This document shows, piece by piece, positions 58,412 to 64,000 of a stretch of DNA of 64,000 bases. The stretch spans positions 65,267,495 through 65,331,494 of the forward strand of contig CP141127.1 in NCBI GenBank assembly GCA_035236585.1, given 5' to 3'. Every line of letters starts with the position of its first letter. The stretch's first letter is position 1. This DNA comes from Warburgia ugandensis. Lineage: Eukaryota; Streptophyta; Magnoliopsida; Canellales; Canellaceae. The notes under the pieces are model-generated. The model had not been told where the DNA came from. It did no database searches and saw only the letters and a program-made list of their open reading frames with translations. A program made the translations under genes and the position numbers.

Positions 58412-58907
58412 CTGTTCAGATGGTGAACCTTTAGATACTGGCAGATGGTGAACTTTTAACATAAAATATCAAAGATAATAACTTTGGGGAAATGATACTC
58501 CCACAACCCTCAAATAAACCTAGTCCCACCTTTTTGGCTTTTGGGCATTTTAGTTTACTTTCTTGTTTTCTTTAACCAGCTGTAAAGCTTAACAACCAAG
58601 TGCCCAAAAAGCCACAGAACGGGTGGCAGTAAGTCAAGTAGAGGGGCAGAAATATCGTTTCCCATAATTTTATTACAAGAATGTAATGCAGCTTGATAAA
58701 TAACTGCTGTACACATCATAAATTAATGTGTAGAACAAGATGAAATGCATCAGATTAACCAATTATGCTCTAAACTGTTGTTGGTATGTACATATAATAC
58801 GTTGATGTACATGTGTGCATTTGAATGGCAGAAGCATGTTTCAATAAGCTTGCTAAATAATTAGGAAATAATTGGCTGAACCACAAAATGGGTTTCTTTC
58901 TGGTTAC

Positions 58908-59006
58908 TTGGCACTGAAGTAGCTGTTTCTAGATATATCGTCTTTGTAAGCAAGGAACCGTCGTACATCCGGCAGGAACAAATCATGACATGGATCACAG
59001 AAAGAA
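58908..59006 (-). CDS. Exon of the same unidentified gene (Cys-containing segment)
   Basis: A 99-base exon, acceptor 'tttgtattag' and donor GCCAA|GTAACC. One base completes a Ser codon; then come 'SFCDPCHDLFLPDVRRFL' and 'AYKDDISRNSYFSA', leaving AA that pairs with G of the next exon to give Lys. The CDPCH motif could bind metal, but only two Cys and one His are visible. The upstream intron is 940 bases (59007-59946). Confidence 0.65.
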
Positions 59007-59946
59007 CTAATACAAACATTGTTTTTGAGATATTCAATAGACAAACTTTATTCAGCTATTCACCTATTTTTACTGCAGATATTATTAAGAGTTTGAACAT
59101 GTCAGAAGAAAGGAAACATGAAAATAGTACTGATAAATAGACAATAATGATTTTGTTATTGTAGGTAAAAGCGATGAAAGGGAAGCAGTAGCTTCCCATG
59201 TCATTATCTAAAGGCCTTCATCGACAACCTTAAACTCATTTTCCTCTTAAACTTTATTTGCAAATTCTTATTTGCTTGCTCTCGTTGCTGTCTATCAATT
59301 TGGTTGATGCAGTCCAACTTCCAATACTCTGCAGTGTCAATGATGTTAGCTAAAAGTGCAGTTTATGTGGTCTGCTGTTTAGGGGCTTCCCAGCTCAAAA
59401 ATGGCCCAGTGATCAAACTCCTCTGCATTAGGAGTTGGGAATGATTAAACAGGGAAGATAAAGGTGAAAGATGCATCTAGATGCACAAGATGAGAGCAAC
59501 TTGTGACAGATAGCAGAAATATGAACCAAATAATTAGGAATGTCACTAATTGGTACGAAAATTAGGTGTTCTACATGATAGGCCAAATCGTTTCAATGGT
59601 AAAGGATACCTTGATTGGATCCAAAATCACTGCGGCAATTCTCAGTTTTCTATTTTAACCATCCACCAAAGAACAATACAAATCTACTATTAATCCAAAC
59701 TTTTGAAACAATTTAGCATTCCACACAATGAATTCCATCCCAAAAAGTGACTTATGCTACATTTCTTGCTTAAAGTGGCAGGTATTACAAATGAAGTCCA
59801 TAAGTACCTCTAAAGTTACAAAATATTTACTGAAAAATGATACCTATTGTAAAACATGTCACTTCCTATTTCATAACTTCAATCACTTGGTATAATTTGA
59901 AAGAGTCTGAACACATAATATAACTAGTTAGTTTAACCGTCAAAAC

Positions 59947-60044
59947 CTTGGAGACGCATAATCAAACAAGTAGGGTTTGACGGGAGCATAGTTGTCAATG
60001 CTGTTTTGGTCCCCATGCCAGTCTGGGGCTCCAACTGGTATGTC
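59947..60044 (-). CDS. Exon of the same unidentified gene (upstream-most firm exon)
   Basis: A 98-base exon, acceptor 'tgtatttccag' and donor CCAAG|GTTTTG. It starts at a full codon, encodes DIPVGAPDWHGDQNSIDNYA and 'PVKPYLFDYASP', and leaves AG that joins T of the next exon to make Ser. All four exons keep one frame over three introns, which is hard to explain by chance. The start codon lies upstream. A 24-base candidate exon at 60297-60320 (phase 0 both sides, acceptor 'ttcttcttag', donor CTG|GTGAAG, residues FAHRGGFL) would fit but is weak. Confidence 0.65.
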
Positions 60045-60320
60045 CTGGAAATACAGAGTTTAAATAATTTTAATAAAGAGCTGAGTAGCATTATCCAGTA
60101 GTGTCGAGGCAAAAAAATTAGTTTTTAAAGTTAATATATAATGTCCTTGACAGCTAAAGGTCTGTTTACCTTTTCCAAAAGAAAGGACAGCTAAGGGTCT
60201 GTACAGTGTAAAATGTAAGGGGTAGACAGCTAGACGCACGAAAACATTAACTGCACAAAATTTCAAGACAACCATCATCATCTTCTTCTTCTTCACCAGA
60301 AAGCCTCCTCTGTGTGCAAA

Positions 60321-63300
60321 CTAAGAAGAAGAAAGGAGAAGAAGTAGGATACTCTTAACTGTGGTTTTTCCACAAAAAATCCAAGCTTGAATGGTTTTCA
60401 AGTGTTCTTTTTTGTCAAGTGGTTTCAGGGTTGGGTTTTTTCTTTTTCATAAGAACTGTAAAAAAATTCATTTTATGATGCAGTAACCCCCCATTCTGCT
60501 GGGAGATTGTTTTTACCATTATAACCCTCATTTACCCTAGAAAATTCTTAGATTTGGGGTAAATCAACCAGCACTTTTCCAGTAATGAGATTGGGTTCTC
60601 CATATTGTCTTCAGACTGTGCCGGGTTACCAGTATTGGATCAAAGGCGAAACTGAGAACTGAGGACAGGAGAATACAGAAACTTCCTGCTAAGGTTCCCA
60701 ACGCTAGTTCATCCTATCTGGTAAATTTCATAAACCCAATAAAGGATTTCACAGCTCCAGAAATCATGTTGCTATGTCTTAATATGATATAAAATGAAAT
60801 ATTGCTTTTTGGCATGTCCATCATACAAATTAATCAAGTTGCTACACATTAGCCTCACAATTAAATGGCAACACCCTTTATCTTTTTCACATTCTAGTTA
60901 TTTGAGAGAGAGAGAGAGAGAGAGAGCTGGGAGGGAGACAGAGAGAATAACAGATTTGTTGTTCTCCTCTACCACGCATATGAATCAACTTGGTTTATAA
61001 ACATCAGTTTCAATAATTCAAGGACAATACCCAATGTCGTTACATATAATATATATATATATACACACACACAAGAGAGAGAGAGAGAGGCCCTTCTTCA
61101 CTAATTAAAAAGAGAAGGCAGGAGGGAGAAAGCGTGCTAAAAGATAAAAAGAGAGTATTGCCTTTCTTCACTATTTAGAAGGGCTATATTTGAAGGGCAA
61201 TATTGGTAAGCAGGAGATGAAATATGAAGTTATAAACCTTATGGACCATCCCATCATGCTATGAGTGGACAATCCCAAAGAAATTGTAAGATATGGGTAA
61301 GAGTTCTAGCAGATCTCCCTATACCAGGATTTTCGTTTAACAAAACTATAAAGCATAAGGAGAAATAGGAAGTTGCACTTGTAATTCATTTCACAAGGAA
61401 TCACCAATATTCCAGTTGACTTTCCTTCACATGGATTCATTTGACTTCACTAACTCAATCCTTTGACTTGCTATGCCATCTAATTCCAGTTTCTTTTTTC
61501 TGGAATCCTACTCTTAGGACATTGATAAACACAGCTTGTAAATATGTTAACTAATTTCTTAAAAAATATAAACTTTCTTTAGTACTAATTCCAGAATTTT
61601 CAGGGAGCCTCTGCTTCCAAAACTTTGGCAACCTTTTGTATCACCAAATCTGCCCTCAAACTACTACTCTTGCTCTCTTTTCACAGAACCATCTATATTC
61701 TTCTCATTTCAAATACTTTACTGGATAGTATGCCATCATCTGATATTTTCTCTTCAGACTTTGGTATCTCTTTGATGCTGCATAAGCCAACTTCAGAGTG
61801 ATACAAAAGCTTATCCATATCCAATTGATACATTCATGTACACAAAATTCTTAGCTTCTTTCTTTAGTCCTGCTTCAATCTTGCACTTTCATTGCTTTTC
61901 TTCTTTGTATGATAGGGATTATTGAATAAATACAGAAAACATACATATGGTCAATGTAGCATGAACTTCTGATGGGTAGAAGATACATCATAGTTCCTAG
62001 AGAAGAATAAAGTCTCCAGAAGTACATAATGTATGAGAGGAAGAAAAGAGGACTGCTCTTGAAAGTTATAGCAGACAACTCTGAGTAAAAAACAAAGCAT
62101 TCAGCACATTGAAGTTCCCAGAAAATTGAATCAGCAAATTGGTGTTATAGAAAGTTGCATTCAGAGGATAGTCTTTAAGAAAGTAGGTGTCCTTCTTTCA
62201 AGTGAGTACTGTTTGTATTCTCTATTTAGAAAAAAATTGTCATCACTAACTATAACTATTCTCCTTCTCCTTGAGCACATTATTATTAGTAAGTCATGTT
62301 AGAAAGGTTAGAAGCTTAATTCAGTATCTTTTATTGTTTAGATGTTCCATTTGAGTGAAGTCTTAATTTAGTAGCCTTTCTAAACTTGCCTAAAATATGG
62401 TCAGCAAGTTACTTTTATGTTGGGAGTCTACTAGAGAAGTTTTGAAATGCCTATATAAGCAAGTAAGAGTTGGATGATTTTATATGGAATTTTGATTAAA
62501 TAAAGAGAATCTCATTTCCTTCAGTGTGTCTTCTTGTCTCTTGACTACACTATTCTTGGGGTCTCTGGGGATATATTCCACCAACATCCTTTCTTCTAGT
62601 TGTTCCTTCTAAAGATCTGTAAGAAGAGAAACACTACCATCAGGTCATTTCAATTAATTCAAGGTAGGAACTATACTTTTCTTTCTTCTACAGTATCTCG
62701 TATCAGAGGTCAGATGCCTTATGAAAAGGCAGGGTAATAAACTAGGTGAAGAATTGAGTGACGTTACTTCCAAGATCATAAAGGATTCAAAGTGCTGTTT
62801 CAACATCGGGTACAGAAACTCTAGAGAGAATTCGGCAAAGAGGGAGGACATAAGCAACATTTAGCCTATGATTCTTGCACATGCTTAATTTTCTGTGGAC
62901 AAGCGTGTGGACAGAGACACTCATGTCGACATTGTAGACATGTGTTTAGACACTTGTATACATACTGAGAAGTGTCTTGAAGAAAAAACTGCATCCTGCA
63001 TTTTTTTTCTTTGTGTTGCTGCTATTACTTGCCTTTTATCTTCCTAGTACATGACTCAACTTCTCCTTTTACTATAGTGAATACATTTATCGAATGTCTG
63101 CACGTTTCTTTTTTTAATGTAAATCTGCCTTTTCTTTCTGAACTTCCTGTTTGAATTTTTGTTTGTTTCCCTGAGGCTTCTTTTTGTCTGCCGTGTTGTT
63201 ACATCAGTCATCCTTTCCTTAAAGACTGCCAATTGGCTGCACACGACCTATTTTACATTAGTCTGTCCCTTTGTTGACTTTCACTTTTTTGTTCCTAAAA

Positions 63301-64000
63301 AGAGTACTCCATGTGTTATGTCTGTCTATATGTTGCCTTTCTTTATATTTGGTTTCTGTTCTCTTTTTACATTGTTCACTAAATTTTCCTTCTTTTCTGA
63401 GCCCGTGTTGCTCCTGGTTTTAATCTTCCTTCGTTTTATACTGTTTGTTTAACTTTCCCCTTTTATTCCCTTAAAAAGTCTAACTAAGACGAAGAGATCC
63501 TCCAGATATATTGTTGTATTTGGTTCTGGAAATATTCTTCTTCTTTTTTATTTTTCACCTCTCTTCTTATACTTCTTCTTCTCCCTTTCACTGTCCAAAG
63601 ACCACAGTGACTGGTTTCCATGACTTTCTTCTTTTTTCTTAACATGTTTATACTGAATTAAGACTAATTTAGTACGAAGAGGTGGTTCATGACAAAAGAA
63701 AAAACATAAGATAAAGTCCAAAAAAGGTTGATCCTTACAAGATTCTTTCTGGAAAAATCAAATGATAACATGATAGGTCTACTGGTTTGAACTTACGATG
63801 AAAACCCAGTAAAGAGGAAAACTATAGCTACAGTTTATTGTGTGAAGGATTTGAAATACAATGGATCAATGATCAACCTCAATCCCAAAGGAACTTAGAG
63901 CAGAAAGAAAAAATGATCAAGAAGGCTAGGAACATAAGTCCCTCCCGGTACTTCCCACTCTCCAATTCTCTGCCAATTCCCTCCCTTTAACATCCAAACC
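60321..64000. other. No firm gene; microsatellites and scattered exon-like pieces
   Basis: Contains short GA runs (60904-60926, 61071-61089), a TA/CA mosaic at 61047-61072, and pyrimidine-rich stretches at 63120-63650. Two weak coding hints were seen: a minus-strand open patch near 61840-61600 and a plus-strand frame of 56 codons at 62694-62864 preceded by 'cttctacag'. Neither could be tied to a family. Upstream exons or the promoter of the minus-strand gene may lie here. Confidence 0.4.

Noticed and set aside
59206..59335. Exon-like minus-strand frame after 'gacactgcag', starting Y-W-K-L-D-C-I-N-Q
   Set aside because: Inserted between the exons at 59947 and 58908 it would break the reading frame with an early stop. 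No partner exon was found.
60060..60296. Minus-strand ORF starting with a Lys run
   Set aside because: It begins in a (CTT)n/(CAT)n low-complexity patch and overlaps the probable intron upstream of the exon at 59947.
60630..60717. Minus-strand segment with good acceptor ('tttaccag') and donor (CTG|GTAACC)
   Set aside because: All three frames contain stops, so it is not coding. It could be a 5' untranslated exon but nothing proves it.
62694..62864. Plus-strand frame of 56 codons after a splice-acceptor-like pyrimidine tract
   Set aside because: No upstream exon within reach gives a sensible intron (nearby donors leave introns of 31-51 bases), and the sequence matches no family known to me.

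Overview
The window looks like a repeat-rich, AT-rich intergenic stretch of an angiosperm nuclear genome. The evidence is a Ty3/gypsy chromovirus with roughly 3 kb LTRs and an initiator-Met primer site, Athila/Tat-like gypsy relics with a tRNA-Asp-type primer site, a plant RTE-clade LINE, an L1-type LINE RNase H remnant, a Mutator-like element and a split gene with GT-AG introns. The species cannot be fixed from this sequence. All calls come from reading the sequence; percentages and homologies are by eye.

Layout. 1-2570 is the right part of a long LTR whose start lies outside the window. 2571-12280 is a shattered chromovirus locus: an inverted LTR fragment (about 4345-4785), a gutted gypsy interior (about 4790-6718), a complete LTR in forward orientation (6719-9716) followed directly by a primer-binding site, then an inverted LTR copy (about 9843-12280). 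The two large LTR copies form an inverted repeat of more than 2 kb. 12281-13950 holds an unidentified minus-strand coding relic.

13950-38074 is an Athila-like element whose 5' LTR was split twice. The first insertion is a full-length Tekay/Del-type chromovirus (15114-25661, 5-bp duplication TTTTG). The second is an inverted solo LTR (26331-29744, duplication CTAAT) that contains a 757-bp inverted repeat. The interior (30046-34949) keeps a broken gag but no recognisable pol. It is followed by an LTR (about 34950-36605) and a second LTR piece cut at its TATA region (36606-38074). 38160-40422 is a minus-strand gypsy gag relic.

42977-46139 is another solo LTR (duplication AACTG) carrying a (GA)61 tract just downstream of its TATA box. 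46728-50585 is a Mutator-like element with a decayed transposase and degenerate terminal inverted repeats. 51190-51697 is the 3' end of an L1-type LINE. 53829-57400 is a nearly complete RTE LINE on the minus strand, disabled by stops and frameshifts.

The only plausible host gene is on the minus strand. Four exons between 57925 and 60044 join in phase through GT-AG introns; a terminal exon may lie at 53324-53484, which would put the RTE LINE inside an intron. I do not recognise the protein. Nothing in the window reads as an intact, autonomous mobile element. The Tekay-like copy still has a good reverse transcriptase catalytic motif, but its protease, RNase H and integrase each lost a catalytic residue by a G-to-A change.
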